From contig KV748216.1 of the NCBI GenBank assembly GCA_001692895.1, positions 372,001 to 436,000 of the forward strand: a stretch of 64,000 nt of DNA, in the 5' to 3' direction. The translations under genes were made by a program, and so were the position numbers. Positions 24,276 through 35,337 of the stretch are shown here, piece after piece; the stretch's first letter is position 1; every line of letters starts with the position of its first letter. The notes beneath the pieces were generated by a model. It was given only the letters and a program-made list of their open reading frames with translations. It did no database searches and was not told the DNA's origin. Source of the stretch: Cenococcum geophilum 1.58. Lineage: Eukaryota; Ascomycota; Dothideomycetes; Gloniales; Gloniaceae.

Positions 24276-26159
24276 CTTAAGCTTAAGTTTATCGTAATTA
24301 GGGATAACTAGACAGTTTTAGTAATATAAGCGGTTTCCGCGAGCTTTATATTTACTTAAAGAGATCTTCTTAGAGCATCTAATACTATCTTAAATTAGCT
24401 TAATCGTCTCTTAGATAAACTCGTTATTTAGGTATTTATTAGTTATAATCTATTTAATTAATTAATTAGTTATTTTAAGGACTTATACTATAAGATCTTT
24501 AATAGGAGGGTTAAATAGTTCGGGACGAAGTAGGGTCTAATTTTGGTAAGAACGTGCCTCTTTTAGTGCTGGCGCGTCTTATAAGCGTTAGGTTAAGGTA
24601 TTAGGCTTTTAGCCTTAAACGCCTAGGCGGTATATAATTAAGAATTAGAAATAAAATAGGTATTTTAACTAGCGGGCCTAATAGTGGCTTAGCTGTTTTA
24701 TGGTTATAAAGTACTATAGGTTCTTATAATTACTAAGGACCTTAATTAGGAATCTAGCGCCTTCTAGTTTAGGTCGCTATTGCTTAAAGTATTTAATAAT
24801 AGCTAGTAATTCCTTATTATAGATCTTATAGTTATATTCGGCTAGGCTTAGTCGTTTTAAGTAGTATACTACAGGGTGTAATACTCCCTCTTCGTTATAT
24901 TAAGATAGGATGCCTCTAGTAACGTAGTTGGATAAATTAGCTTCTATAACACTGATTCGGTTTAGGTTAAAGTATTAGAGTATAGGCGTGGTAGTAAATA
25001 TAACCTTTAGATAAGTAAAGGCCTTTTTACATTCCTTATTAAAAATAAAGGCTTTATCCTTTTAGGTTAGAGCTATAAGGGGTAAAACTAGGGCGAAGAA
25101 GTTGTTAATAAATCGTTAGTAAAAATTGGCAAATCCTATAAAGGCTTTTACGTCCTTAACGTTTTTAGGTTCTTGCCAGTTTACAATTACTTTAATTTTC
25201 TTTAGATCTATTTATATACCGTTTATAGAAATAAGAAGCCTAAGGTATAGGACTTCCGTCTTATAAAACTCGCATTTATCTATATCTAATTATAGACTAG
25301 CTCCATATAGGGCTTATAGAATAAAGTTAATATATTTCCGATGTTCGGTTAGGTTATTACTATATATTAAAATGTCGTTAATATAAGCAGTACAGAAAAT
25401 GTCCAGGTAGGGGCGTAGGGTGTTATTTATATAATATTAAAACGAGCTCGGAGCATTTACGAGGCTAAATGGCGTTACTAAGTATTTAAATAATCTGTAC
25501 CGAGTACGGAATATAGTAAGCCATTTATCTCCCTTTGCTATACGGAGGTAGTTAAATGTAGAGATAATATTAAGCTTTGTATAGTAGCGAGCCTTACTTA
25601 ATTAGTTTAGTGTCTTCTATATTAACGGGATTGGGTATCGGTTTTTAATAGTAACGGCGTTAAGAGCTTAGTAGTCTATATAGAAGCGCAGTCCGCCACC
25701 TGGTTTTTTAATAAAGATTACTAATATGACTATAGGTAAAGAGCTTACTCTAATAAATCCTTTACTTAGGTTCTCGTCTAGATACTTCTATAGCACTTAG
25801 AGTTTATTTTAGGACATCCTATATAGAAATCTAAATCTAGGCTACTTTCCTTCTTCTAGTATAATCTTATAGTCGTATAATCGGTATTCTAGTAGCTTGT
25901 TGGCTTCCTTCCATAAGAATACCTCTAGGCAGTTATAGTATTCTACTAGTACCTTCGTAGCAGGGTTGGTGTGCTTCTTCAGTGCTAAGGCTTTCTTAAT
26001 ATTAGCTATAGTGACAGTAAAGATTGTATATTTGGGTTTCTTAGCGAGTTACGCTAGCGGGGTAGCTCTAATTATGTGGATATCTAGGGCGTTAAGCGGG
26101 CTCTAGTTGTCTGTAGTTTCTTATATAGTTCCTTACTTAATTTTAGGTTTAGTATTAGG

Positions 26160-28187
26160 TACGGAGTTAGTATTAGATTCGGGTTCGAGTTCTTTAAGTA
26201 TACTCTTTATAGTAGAGTACTAGTCCTTCTAGTATTTTTGTGTAGTAAGCTTAAGTTTCTACTTAGTTTAGGGCGGTGTAGTACTTAGGATCTGTTTATA
26301 GGGTTTAGTAGAGTTTTTAGATCCTTAGTAAATATTAATAGAAATCTTACATTGGTGGAATTCGGTAAAATTCCTAGGTTAGTAGAATCTGGTAGATTTC
26401 TTAGGCGTAGGGTAGATATTAGTAGAAATCTTAGGCTAATAGATTTTAGTAAATTTCTTAGATTTCGGTTTAGGGTTAGGACGGTATGTTATAAGGCACT
26501 TCTACTTATAACAGGAGGCGGTAAATAGAAGCTTAAGGTTATCCTAATTAATGGTTACCTTATATAGCTTTATTTAGGGTTATCTAAGGATTACTAGGTA
26601 ACCTAAGGTAGTAACAAAAAGCTTAATTAGTTCTTCGTGGTTTAAGTATTAGAGTTTTAGGTATACTACGTAGGTAATTTAGCCTAAGACCGTGCGTTTA
26701 CTATTAAATCTAAATACGTTAATATGCCGGTTAAGGGGGGTTAGGGTAAAACTATTATCTTACGNNAAGATCTTATTNATAAATNCTATACTACTAGCTC
26801 CTNTATTAATTAGGACTTAAGTATTAGCCTATTAATTATTCTGCCAAAGATAATAGTTAATAGTTATGCTATAATCCTAAAAGTTAGAGTTTGTAACATC
26901 TAAAGCGTTTAATAAGATCCTAAGATAGAGCCGTTCTAGAGAGCGACTTAACTCTAGGACGTACCTTTTAGTAGTAAGTAAGAAGGGGTTCCTATAGAAC
27001 GTTAGTTATAGCTTCGCCCTTATAAGGGGTGCTTACTAAATATAGGGCTAGAACTAGGTAAAGATTGGGGGCGGTAACCAGAAGATTAATGCGGTAAATA
27101 GTTGCTAGTATTAGCCGTTTATAAATCGTTTTAGGGCGTAGGTAAGGGGACGAGATAATATTTTAAGATATAGTCCTTACTTCCGCATTTAAAGTAAAGG
27201 CCTAGCTTAATACGTCTTTCTTATTTAGGGGACCCTAGTAGGGCGTACTCTAGGGTTCTAGTGTCAATATCTATAGCGTTAGGGTGCTTAGGCTAAGACA
27301 ACTTAGTAGACATTTATGGGGCTATTGTATTATATTAAGGAGCGTATTTCGGTATTAGGCGTAGTATATTATTATACCGTTTATTAACAACGTTTATATA
27401 GGCGTTAAGGGCTCCTAGTAGATCTACGCCTATTGAGGAGGTTTTTAGTTTAGGGCTTAAAGATTTAATAAGGCTATTAATTAGTGCGGAGTCGTTTTAG
27501 CCTATTTCCCTTATGTAACGGTTAAATTCAGAAAAGTATACTAAAAAACTTTTCGTTCCTTAAGCTATATAGTTTATCTTTCTCTAGGCAGTAGCTTAGC
27601 AGTTTGGGTTACTATATAAGGCTTTAAGAAGGACAACTAGGCTTTATACTAAGGTTAGCTAAAGAGGTTTAATAAGGTTAGCTACCTCTTCTCCTAGTTA
27701 ACTTAGGGCATAACAGAGTCAGTTAGCTTTGGTTAGGTAACGGTTAGCGTTACTAATTAGCTTATTTTTAAGCTAGCTTAGGAATAATTAGAGTTTTTAT
27801 TATTTACTAGTAAATACTAGGGGATCTAGTAGTCGTTTGGATCGTTTTAGTATAGTAGTTAGTTTAAGGTAGACAGCTGCTATAGGTTCGGGGCTTATAT
27901 TCCGCGTGTTTATCTCTAAAGATAGTATTCGGTCTTAAGGCCCTAATATAGGCGTCTTAAGTGTGTGGATTTCTTCTTAAAGGTCCTTAATTAATCGCTA
28001 GTATCGTGCTTCTTATTTAGCTTATTATTAATTTAAAGTAACTTAGTTTTATATAAGGGCGTCTATAAAAGACTTCTATATTTCTACTAGTTATTTTTAG
28101 AGTACGGATATAATACCGGCGGCCGTTATAGAGGCTTTAGGGTCGTTTTGCATTTCGGAGGTAGTATATAAAGTTAACGCAATATGG
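26160..28187 (-). pseudogene. gag region and leader of element B
   Basis: The 2 kb between the RT region and the 5' LTR must hold gag and the leader by position. RIP stops prevent recognition of a capsid or zinc-knuckle motif. It contains repeats of the type AGTAGAATTT near 26290-26460. Six ambiguous bases (N) fall at 26765-26803. Confidence 0.5.
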
Positions 28188-28545
28188 TATTACGGAGTGA
28201 GTATAAGCGGCGATAATATATAGCAAGGTAGATATTATTAAGCTATATACATAAACTATATAAGAAGTTAAGACGTTGCGTAAGGAGAGAAGGCAGGAAA
28301 ATGGGGAGAAAGGGTATATATTGTTAGCTTAGTTGCTTAGTTAATACGTGCACGGAGCAGAATAAGATTTAGGTAGTAGTCCTAGTAGAACTCGGTAAAA
28401 TTTAGTAAAACTTAGCGGAATATAGCAGAATATGGCAGATTGCCGTTAGATTGCCGCAAATTGCCATCTCGTGGTCAGTCTCTAGTTGCTAAGTCGGTGG
28501 AAACAGGTGGACGTGTATAAGGTGTCACGGGGGTATCTCGTAACA
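28188..28545 (-). repeat. 5' LTR of element B (358 bp)
   Basis: Ends TCTCGTAACA at 28545 on the plus strand, followed by the target duplicate CTATA and then the resumed element D sequence. Confidence 0.92.
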
Positions 28546-29822
28546 CTATAAGAAGAAGGAAAAAATAAGATAATAACTTAAATACTAGGAGTAGTAATAG
28601 GAGCTCCTTTTTCTATATTAATATTATTATTAGTAGTATTATTAGCACTCTTATCCCTGGAAATATTAGCACTCTTACTAATATTCTTTTTAATATAATA
28701 GGAACTAGATAAACTACTATAGGCAGTAGACTAGCGAGAAGGACATTTATCTCCACTTTTGTTATTATTCTTAGTATTATCCCTAAGTTCCAAATTAGGA
28801 TCTAGACAGGGATTAGAAAGCCATTAGCTAAAGAATTAGCATAGTTCCTAAATATATTACTAAAGAAACTTACCTAGCTAAAAAGGCCCGCGTAAGAGTA
28901 CGAATATTATTATTTACAAGAGTAAGCTGCTTACAGATATGCTTTTAGACACTATATATCCGAAATTACTGTGTCTCTATAGTAGTAGAAACCCTTATTA
29001 AATTAAAAAGTCTATAAACAATAGAAGACACCTTTTATCCCTATCTATTACTATTTAAATATAGGCGGAAATCCTAGATGGCTCGCTAAAGCTTATAAGT
29101 TTTATATATATAAATAGCAGGGATCTAATATAATTAGCGAAATTTAAAATAGAATAGAATGAAAAATACTAGAATATAGGTTTTCTTACGACTACAGCAA
29201 TAGAAATACTTTGATTTATTCTTATTAAAGCGCGGTATCTTATAGGCGTAGAATAGGTCTAATATAAGGGTATAAATATAATAACGGCAGCACTTTAGAG
29301 AAACTACCGCAGAAGTAACAGAAGTGGTTTAAGGCGCTATTAAAAGAGAAATAATATTGCCGCTGGCCTAGGGACGTGCAGAATAACTATAAGCTATTAT
29401 AAGAAAATACTATAGAAAGTTAGTATTATTAATAGAGATAAAATAGAGATCTTATTACTTATAGATATGTTATAAGAAGAGAATAAAGTAGTATTAAAAG
29501 AGTAGCTAAAGATATAGAAGCTAAAAGCTAAAATATAATAGAAAGACGCGTAAGAGATAATAGCTTATAAACTAGACAAAATTAAAATAAAAGACGTTAT
29601 TATTAGAACCTATTTTAGGTAAATAGAGATAGTAGCTAGTTAACGCGTTATATAGGACAACCTCCGGAATAGCTTATAATAAACTTTTAGAATAAAAAAG
29701 GTAAATCCCATCTAATTTTTATTTTTATTATTACAGTTCTATTATAATAGCATTATAAAAAGCTATATTAAAAGAAAAGCGGAGGAATAGAAAATAAAAT
29801 AAAGTTTTATATTAGTAAAGTT
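28546..29822 (+). pseudogene. Downstream reading frame of element D, copy 1
   Basis: This 1.28 kb segment is matched in inverted orientation by 30430-31850. Sense-strand frames give protein-like stretches such as QKWFKALLKEK near 29320 and, from about 29460, EENKVVLKE-LKI-KLKAKI, rich in Lys, Glu and Gln and suggestive of a coiled coil. The segment sits between the chromodomain and the 3' LTR of element D. I do not recognise a family. RIP stops make it inactive and frame assignment is uncertain. Homology with copy 2 stops at TAGTAAAG (29822). Confidence 0.5.
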
Positions 29823-30035
29823 ATACTGTTTTATTCTTATTATAAAGAAAGAAAGTTAGTATATATTATAATCGCGGCTCCGTTTAGTTACTAATCTTTC
29901 TTCTATACTAAGTATACGCGAGTAAATATATAATTATCTTGCAATATTTAATCTATTTTTAACGCTAAGTATATATATTTTATTAATCTTTAAAGTTTTC
30001 GGCTTTTTTATCTAATTTATTATAGAGTCCTACAT
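29823..30035 (+). pseudogene. Fragment of chromovirus antisense Cys-rich frame
   Basis: Plus-strand frame reads YTRVNI-LSCNI-SIFNAKY...YLIYYRVLHLI, aligning with the antisense frame of element C (KCTKANVQSSYNIRSTSNAKY...VIYYRVLYLI). It is sandwiched between the truncated end of D copy 1 and the LTR of D copy 2, so it is a rearranged leftover of a chromovirus of the C/E/F group. Confidence 0.5.
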
Positions 30036-30039
30036 TTAA

Positions 30040-30404
30040 TTTAAGGCGTTCCGCCTTAAGGATAAACTTATTACTTATAAGAGGCCAGTCTAACCAGAAC
30101 GTATAATTATTTAATTAATAGTATAGAATAAGAGTTACAGGTAAGTAGAAGATAAGTTAAGGTAGAATAATCTTTATATATAAAGGACAAATGCTTTCTA
30201 ACCTCTTCTGTTTAGAGGCTAGTTGTTGGTTCTTCTTTAGAGGAGAACTAGCTCCCTATATAATTCTTTTAAACCGCTAGCAAAACCCTTTACCCCTTAT
30301 CTGTTTAACCGTGTCTTCTAAAACGTAGATAAAATATAAATAGAATATAGATAAAACCTCCTACTATTTTATCTAATATGTACCTTCTAGGGGATTCCGT
30401 TACA
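30040..30404 (-). repeat. 3' LTR of element D, copy 2
   Basis: Minus strand begins TGTAACGGAATCCCC next to the polypurine tract (30405-30418); aligns with the 5' LTR at 7667. The inner end is approximate. Confidence 0.75.
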
Positions 30405-30429
30405 ATTACCTCCCCTTTAAGGGTCTTAG

Positions 30430-31850
30430 TCCTTTAAGATTTCGCCTCTACTAAGCTTTTATAAAGTTCCGGCTAAAACTACTAGGGAAGATTCTTAGTA
30501 GAAAGGTACTCTATAATACGGCTTATAGCTAGTTCTTTACTAGCGTAAAACCTTACTTTGTTTTTAGTTCCTCCGCTCTTCTTCCACTATAGCTCTTTAT
30601 AATGCCTTTATAATAAAACTAAAATAATAATAATAAAAATTAGATAGGATTTACCTTTCTTATTATAAAAGTTTGTTATAAGTTAATCTAGAGGTTATTC
30701 TGTATAACGCGTCTATAAGCCACTATCTCCATTTACTTAAAATAGGTTCTAATAATAATATCTTTATTTTAATTTCTTTTAGTTTATAAGCTGTTGTCTC
30801 TTATACGTCTTTTTATTAATAATATTATTCGTCTTATCTTTTAGCAGACTGTTTTCACTATATCTTAGCTTTTAGCTTCTATATCTCCGGCTATCCTTTT
30901 ATAACTGCTCTATTCTCTTCTTATAACACGTTTATAAGTAATAGGATCCCTATTTTATCTCTATTAATAATACTAACTTTCTATAATATTCTCTTATAAT
31001 ATCTTATAATTATACTACGCGTCCCTAAACCGGCGGCGGTATTATTTTAGTGCCACTCTAAACTACCTCTATTACTCCTACGGTAATTTCTCTAAAGTGC
31101 TACCGTTATTACGTTTACGCGCTTACGCTAGACCTGTTTCATGCCTATAAAATACCTTATTCCAGCAAAAATAAATTTAAGTATTCCTATTACTGTAGTA
31201 GGAGAAAGACCTACGTTTTAGTATTTTCTATTCTATTCTATTCTAAATTTCACTAATTATATTAGATCCCCGCTATTTATGCGTATAAGACTTATAAGCT
31301 CTAGCGCGCTATCTAGGATTTCCACCTTTATCTAAATAGCGATAAATAGGGATAGAAGGTATCTACCCTTGCTTATAGGCTCTTTAATTTAATAAGGGTT
31401 TCCACTATTATAGAGATGTAACGATCTTAGATATATAGTGTCTAAGAGCGTATATGCAAGCAGCTTATCCTTATAAATAATAACATTTGCACTTTTATGC
31501 GGGCCTTTTTAGCTAGGTAAGTTTCTCTAGTAATACGGTTAGGAACTATACTAATTTTTTTAGCTAACGGCTTTTAGATGCCTACTTAGATGCTAATTTA
31601 GAGCCTAGGGATACTAAGGATAGTAATAAAAGTTAAGATAAATATTCTTCTTGCTAGTCTCCCGCCCATGCTAGTCCTTCTAGTTCCTATTACTTTAAGA
31701 AAAATATTAGTAGAAGTGCTAATATTTCTAGGGATAGGAGTGCTGATAATACCGCTAATAATAACATTAAGATAGAAGAGGAGGCTCCCGTTACTGCTGC
31801 TAGTGTTTAGGTTGTTATCTAGTTCTTTTCTTCTTATAAAATAGCTTTAT
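30430..31850 (-). pseudogene. Downstream reading frame of element D, copy 2
   Basis: Better preserved than copy 1. On the minus strand the C-terminal half reads EENRAVIKG, then a Lys/Gln/Glu-rich stretch (KLKAKI, KLKEIKIKILLLEPIL) and a basic segment before the polypurine tract. The N-terminal part is low-complexity, Ser/Thr/Leu-rich depending on frame. Function unknown. The plus strand also has long frames with few stops (for example around 31640-31830), so orientation is not proven. Confidence 0.45.
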
Positions 31851-32025
31851 ATAGTGCTTTATAAGGGGTTATTTTTATACTACTATAGATGCTTATATTA
31901 TATATATGTTACGCTAAAGTTAACTATAATGTCCAATTATCCTGTTAGTAATTAATATAATAGCGGAGGTAGTGTTCTAACAACGCATTTAGACGCTTTA
32001 TTAGCCAATAGAATTCCGGCTTTAG

Positions 32026-32724
32026 TAAGTAGGTGGCCTTATATTAATAGCTACTATTCTAATAAAGAAGCTACCTACTAGTAAAATAGACGTAAAAATA
32101 AAGCTAATTAAGTTAAGCACTACTATCCTATTAACGCTTATATCCTTTAGAGGTGGAGTAGAGAGATCTAATTAGATATATTAACGGTTAAGGAGCCATC
32201 GTAAAATATAGTCTATTAGCTATTAGCTTAGAAGATAAAACGGTAGCTACTAAAGAGTTAAGAACTAGCGGTAGTAGGAGGCTTACTATCTAAGTAAGTT
32301 AAGGACCTTATTTAGCTATTTACTATTTAGGAGTTATACTTAATAAGACGTCTAGATTAGTAGCAGTGTACTTAACCCCCGCCTCCTTCTAGTATTAAGC
32401 CGCCTACTTAATTAAGCCTAGTATAGGTAGAAACGGATTATTACGAGATCTCCTTATAGTTCTTTAACTAGCTAATGGCTTAGCTAAGCTATTCTAATAA
32501 GCGTTAAAGGCAGATTCTGGAGTTAATTAAGAATACTTTAATAGAGGATAATTAGGATATTAATAAAATAAGATCTTTAAAAGATATAACGATTAAGATC
32601 TAGAAGGATTATAGCTTTTTAATTAGCACGATACCGTAGATAAGAGAGAAAATAGGACAGTTTAAACGGCAGAGAGTAGTATACCATAAGTAGAGAGTAG
32701 ATAATAGAGAGTCTCTATAAAGAG
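32026..32724. other. Unassigned RIPped sequence
   Basis: About 700 bases between the D copy and the Tc1/mariner remnant. A plus-strand frame with only TAG/TAA interruptions runs through 32390-32700 (VETDYYEISL, then LELIKNTLIEDN), ending LFYYITLLK. It looks like a decayed coding sequence, but I do not recognise a family. Confidence 0.3.
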
Positions 32725-33740
32725 CCTTATTCTACTATATAACCCTTTTAAAATAGCCTTCTATATAAACTCCGTAAGCTTAACTAATTGCAAACTCTAG
32801 AAATCTATTAAAGCTCTTAAAGCTAACCGCTAGTATATAGTTTCTTTTTATCTAAGCTTTTAGATCCTTAAAAGTTACTTTAATTAGATTCAAATCTGGC
32901 GAATATAGTGGTAAGAACTTAAAAATAATACCTACTTAGTTACAAAGCTCTTAAAGCCGCTTTAACTTATAGACAGATACGTTATCTAGTATAATAATTA
33001 ATCGCGGCCCTAGGTATGGTGTATAATCAGGTAAGACTTTATACTTTATAAAAGCCTTAAAAAGCTTACTTATAAAAGCTCCTTAAAAGATAATATAGTC
33101 TATATAGCCTTTAAGCGTTAACGCCGATAAGATACTTTACCGTTTAAATCTTTTATATAGCGTTAATACCTTATAGTCTGCACCAACTAGCGCCTAGCCT
33201 TGTTTTCTATCACTAGTCCTCTTATTTAAAGCCAACTTATTAAGAAAGATAAGCTAGTTAGCAAGCCATTCTTTCTGCCTACTCTGCTATATATAGCGGA
33301 GCAATGCGCTTTACTAAGCGGCATATTTAGAGACTACCTTTTAAGACTACTAAGCTGCCTTAAGAATACGGCGAATAGTGGTAATAGAGGCTTAGATGTC
33401 AAATTCGTTAAAGAGAAAGTCTTATATCTTATTAAGATACGCAGTAGGCCTCTCTTTAAGGTATTTAAGTAGTTGCTATAAGCGGGCAAGAACGTTAATA
33501 AAAAACTTAACACTATGCCAAGAATTCTGACCTGCTTTTAATACTCTAAAAGAACGCCCGGTCTACCTAGTTTTATACTAAGTGGCGCGTACGGTTGGCC
33601 CCAAAGGTCCTAGTTTAATTAAAGCTTATAAATGGTTGTTTTTAATAGCCCTAAAGCAACTGCTATATTAGGATGTACTTATTAAGATCTAGACGAAGCT
33701 TAATTTGGTTTATAACCTCAATTGGAAGACGACGGCCCAT
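32725..33740 (-). pseudogene. Tc1/mariner-like transposase, RIP-inactivated
   Basis: Minus-strand frame starts ATG at 33740 with MGRRLPIEVINQIKLRLDL and runs about 338 codons. The DDE core is recognisable: LIIILDNVSVYKLKRL (second catalytic Asp in DNVSVY, usual DNASVH) and FKFLPLYSPDLNLIKVTF (usual LPPYSPDLNPIE), where the region of the third acidic residue now reads K. The C-terminus reads FEFAI-type helices to about 32740. About two dozen TAG/TAA codons kill it. Length fits Tc1/mariner/pogo transposases. I could not find its terminal inverted repeats. Confidence 0.85.
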
Positions 33741-34043
33741 TATAACGGCGTGGGCAGGTAGAAATAATTAAATACATCAATTTCTATGTAAAATTGGGTG
33801 GTGCGCGATGACCGGCTTTACTCCGGCGCGAGTTCACGATATTTCGGCAACAACAGTAAGTCGCGATTTTGGCGATTTGCGGCAATTTGCGGCGATTTGC
33901 AGCGATTTGCTAGGCTACTTATATAGATTTCTATAAATTACTATAAATATATAAGCTACTTATGCAAATTGCTAAAATTGCGACTTAAGCAGACCCTAAT
34001 TTTAGCTGTAATAAAAATACTATAAAACTGCAATAAAAATACT
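33741..34043. other. Non-coding stretch with a short 10 bp tandem repeat
   Basis: The segment 33795-33860 is not RIPped (ACCGGCTTTACTCCGGCGCG). At 33861-33910 a 10 bp unit GGCGATTTGC is repeated about five times with one or two changes each. The rest is TA-rich without features. Confidence 0.6.
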
Positions 34044-34175
34044 ATAAAGCTATATAAAGCTCTATACAAAGCTCTGCATAAAGCTCTATATAAAGCTCTA
34101 CACAAAGCTCTATACGAAGCTCTACACGAAGCTCTATACGAAGCTCTATATAAGGCTCTACACAAAGCTCTATAT
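34044..34175. repeat. 12 bp tandem repeat, about 11 units
   Basis: Unit AAAGCTCTATAT with variants CTACAC and CTATAC and A/G at the first positions. The minus-strand open frame of repeated CRA/YRA/LYRA residues (33956-34165) is only a translation of this array. Confidence 0.9.
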
Positions 34176-34320
34176 CGGGTCCCCGCTATATTCCCAATAG
34201 CCTCTATACATACCTCTACTAAGTATACCCCTTATATACACCTAGGTAGCCACCTTATTTTTTACCCTTCCTTCCTTATATCCTCCCTATCTAGGGAGAC
34301 ACCAGAACGACAGCCAGTAG

Positions 34321-34560
34321 ACAACTATCGCCAGAGCTAGACAACCGTCGTTAGAGCTAGACGACTGTCGCCAGAGCTAAACAACCATCGCTAGAGCCAG
34401 ACGACTGTCGCCGGAGCTAGATAACCATCGTCAGGGCTAAACGACCGTCGTTAGAGCTAGACGACTATCGTTAGAGCTAGACGGCCGTCGCCAGAGCCAG
34501 ATGACTATCGCTAGAGCTAGACGACCGTCGTCAGAGCTATACAACCGCTGCTAAAACCAG
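34321..34560. repeat. 20 bp tandem repeat, 12 units
   Basis: Exactly twelve 20 bp units of the type ACGACCGTCGCCAGAGCTAG, with partial units on both sides (34311-34320 and 34561-34570). Variation is mostly C/T and G/A, as expected from RIP or CpG decay. No unique spacers, so not a CRISPR array. Confidence 0.93.
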
Positions 34561-34621
34561 ACAACAACCGTTTAAACGACTAGCCAGCGAACACTATAAA
34601 CGATTTAATCGATTGATCGAA

Positions 34622-34858
34622 TTAAGGTAGCATAGATAGGTAGGTATAGATAGGTAGGTATAGGCGGGTAGGTAGGTAGGTAGATAGATAGATAGATAGG
34701 CAGGCAGGTAGGCAGGTAGGTAGGTAGGTAGGTAGATAGGTAGGCAGGTAGGCAGGCAGGCAGGTAGGTAGGTAGGTAGGTAGGCAGGCAGGCAGGTAGG
34801 TAGGTAGGTAAGTAGGTAGGTAGGCAGGCAGGTAGACAGGCAGGCAAGTAGGTAGGCA
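34622..34858. repeat. Tetranucleotide microsatellite (TAGG/CAGG)n
   Basis: About 235 bases of tandem TAGG, CAGG and TAGA units. The minus-strand open frame of repeated LPTY/LPAC residues (34605-34859) is an artefact of this array. Confidence 0.95.
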
Positions 34859-35337
34859 CTAGGCCAATTAACGATTTAAAGCCTCTATAAGAGGCTTCTC
34901 CCCTTAACCCCTAATTAGATAGCTCTGCATTTTATATAGTTATAATATAAATATATTTAAAAGTATATTATAGCAATCTATGGAAATATATAATAATTTA
35001 GTTATAATTTATATAGACTGTAGAACTTGCGAAACCTATAAAATGCGAAAAACGCATAGGCTCTGCATAGGGTGCTATAAAACGCATAGGTTACGTATAG
35101 GCTCCGCGCAAAGTGCTGCAAATTGCCGCAATCTGCAACAACGTGCCCTAAAAAAAATTTCATGATATAGTCTTTAAGCTCAAGCCTCTTCTTACCTAAA
35201 AGACCGTATTAAAAAAGGATTACTTTATACTTTTATATTAGTAATATAGGAGCTTTACCTAATAGTAACCGCTTATTAATAACTTAGTATTTATATTTAC
35301 TAGTAAGCTTAACTAGATCTTAGCTAAAGGTCTAAAT
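34859..35337. other. RIPped spacer with short repeats
   Basis: No coding feature. Around 35040-35120 the motif AAACGCATAGG and the related CTGCATAGGGTGC occur two to three times, and ATTGCCGCAATCTGCAA resembles the direct repeats of the 33861-33910 array. The last five bases, TAAAT, are the left target duplicate of element K. Confidence 0.5.

Larger units (their letters stand above)
22950..26150 (-). pseudogene. pol of element B (RT, RNase H, integrase), interrupted by TRIM
   Basis: RT near 25220-25450 on the minus strand: LDIDKCEFYKTEVLYL and TAYINDILIYSN preceded by a palm region collinear with element A. Integrase: DFIVNLPINKG near 23540-23580, SNKG for the usual SDRG near 23400, ending with YYPE near 23310. 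A 467 bp TRIM lies in the integrase zinc-domain part (23809-24275). All frames carry TAG/TAA. Protease should lie near 26100-26300 but I do not see a clear active-site motif. Confidence 0.8.
22118..28545 (-). mobile_element. Ty3/Gypsy element B, complete, minus strand, with nested TRIM
   Basis: Two 358 bp LTRs (22118-22475 and 28188-28545). On the minus strand they begin TGTTACG(A/G)G and end CCGTAATA (CCGTAACA before RIP). Target duplicates are TTATA (22113-22117) and CTATA (28546-28550), one mismatch. The polypurine tract AAAGAGGGGGTAC lies on the minus strand just inside the left, 3' LTR. RT, RNase H and integrase are collinear with element A. Inserted in the 3' part of element D. Confidence 0.92.
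7667..29822 (+). mobile_element. Ty3/Gypsy chromovirus, element D, in pieces (7667-10543, 18530-22117, 28546-29822)
   Basis: A plus-strand Gypsy element split by later insertions. Piece 1 holds 5' LTR, gag, protease and the first half of RT. Piece 2 holds the rest of RT, RNase H region, integrase and chromodomain. Piece 3 holds a downstream reading frame. Joining 10543 to 18530 across element C and dropping one ATTTG restores the RT motif VLFGLTNVLAIF (usual QFGLTNAPATF). Joining 22117 to 28546 across element B is supported by the unbroken order in the inverted second copy (31830-31860). The 3' end is truncated at about 29822, some 260 bases short of where the second copy has its polypurine tract and LTR. 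Confidence 0.82.
30040..32025 (-). mobile_element. Second copy of element D, 3' part only, inverted
   Basis: Reading the minus strand from 32025 to 30040: end of integrase (LNALLEHYL...NISIYSSIKITPYKAL), a deletion that removes the chromodomain, the downstream frame, a polypurine tract AAAGGGGAGGTAAT, and a 3' LTR starting TGTAACGG at 30404. Together with 28546-29822 it forms an inverted repeat with arms of about 1.3 kb. Both arms are heavily RIPped. The left end of the homology is about 32025. Confidence 0.78.

Noticed and set aside
28546-31850. Single giant palindromic transposon
   Set aside because: The arms are two copies of element D's 3' region; one has its own LTR and polypurine tract and the other is truncated, so this is a head-to-head pair of fragments.
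33956-34165. 69-codon frame of CRALYRA repeats
   Set aside because: Translation of the 12 bp tandem array.
34321-34560. Possible CRISPR array
   Set aside because: The 20 bp units are directly contiguous with no spacers, and the organism is a fungus.
34605-34859. 84-codon frame of LPTY/LPAC repeats
   Set aside because: Translation of a tetranucleotide microsatellite.
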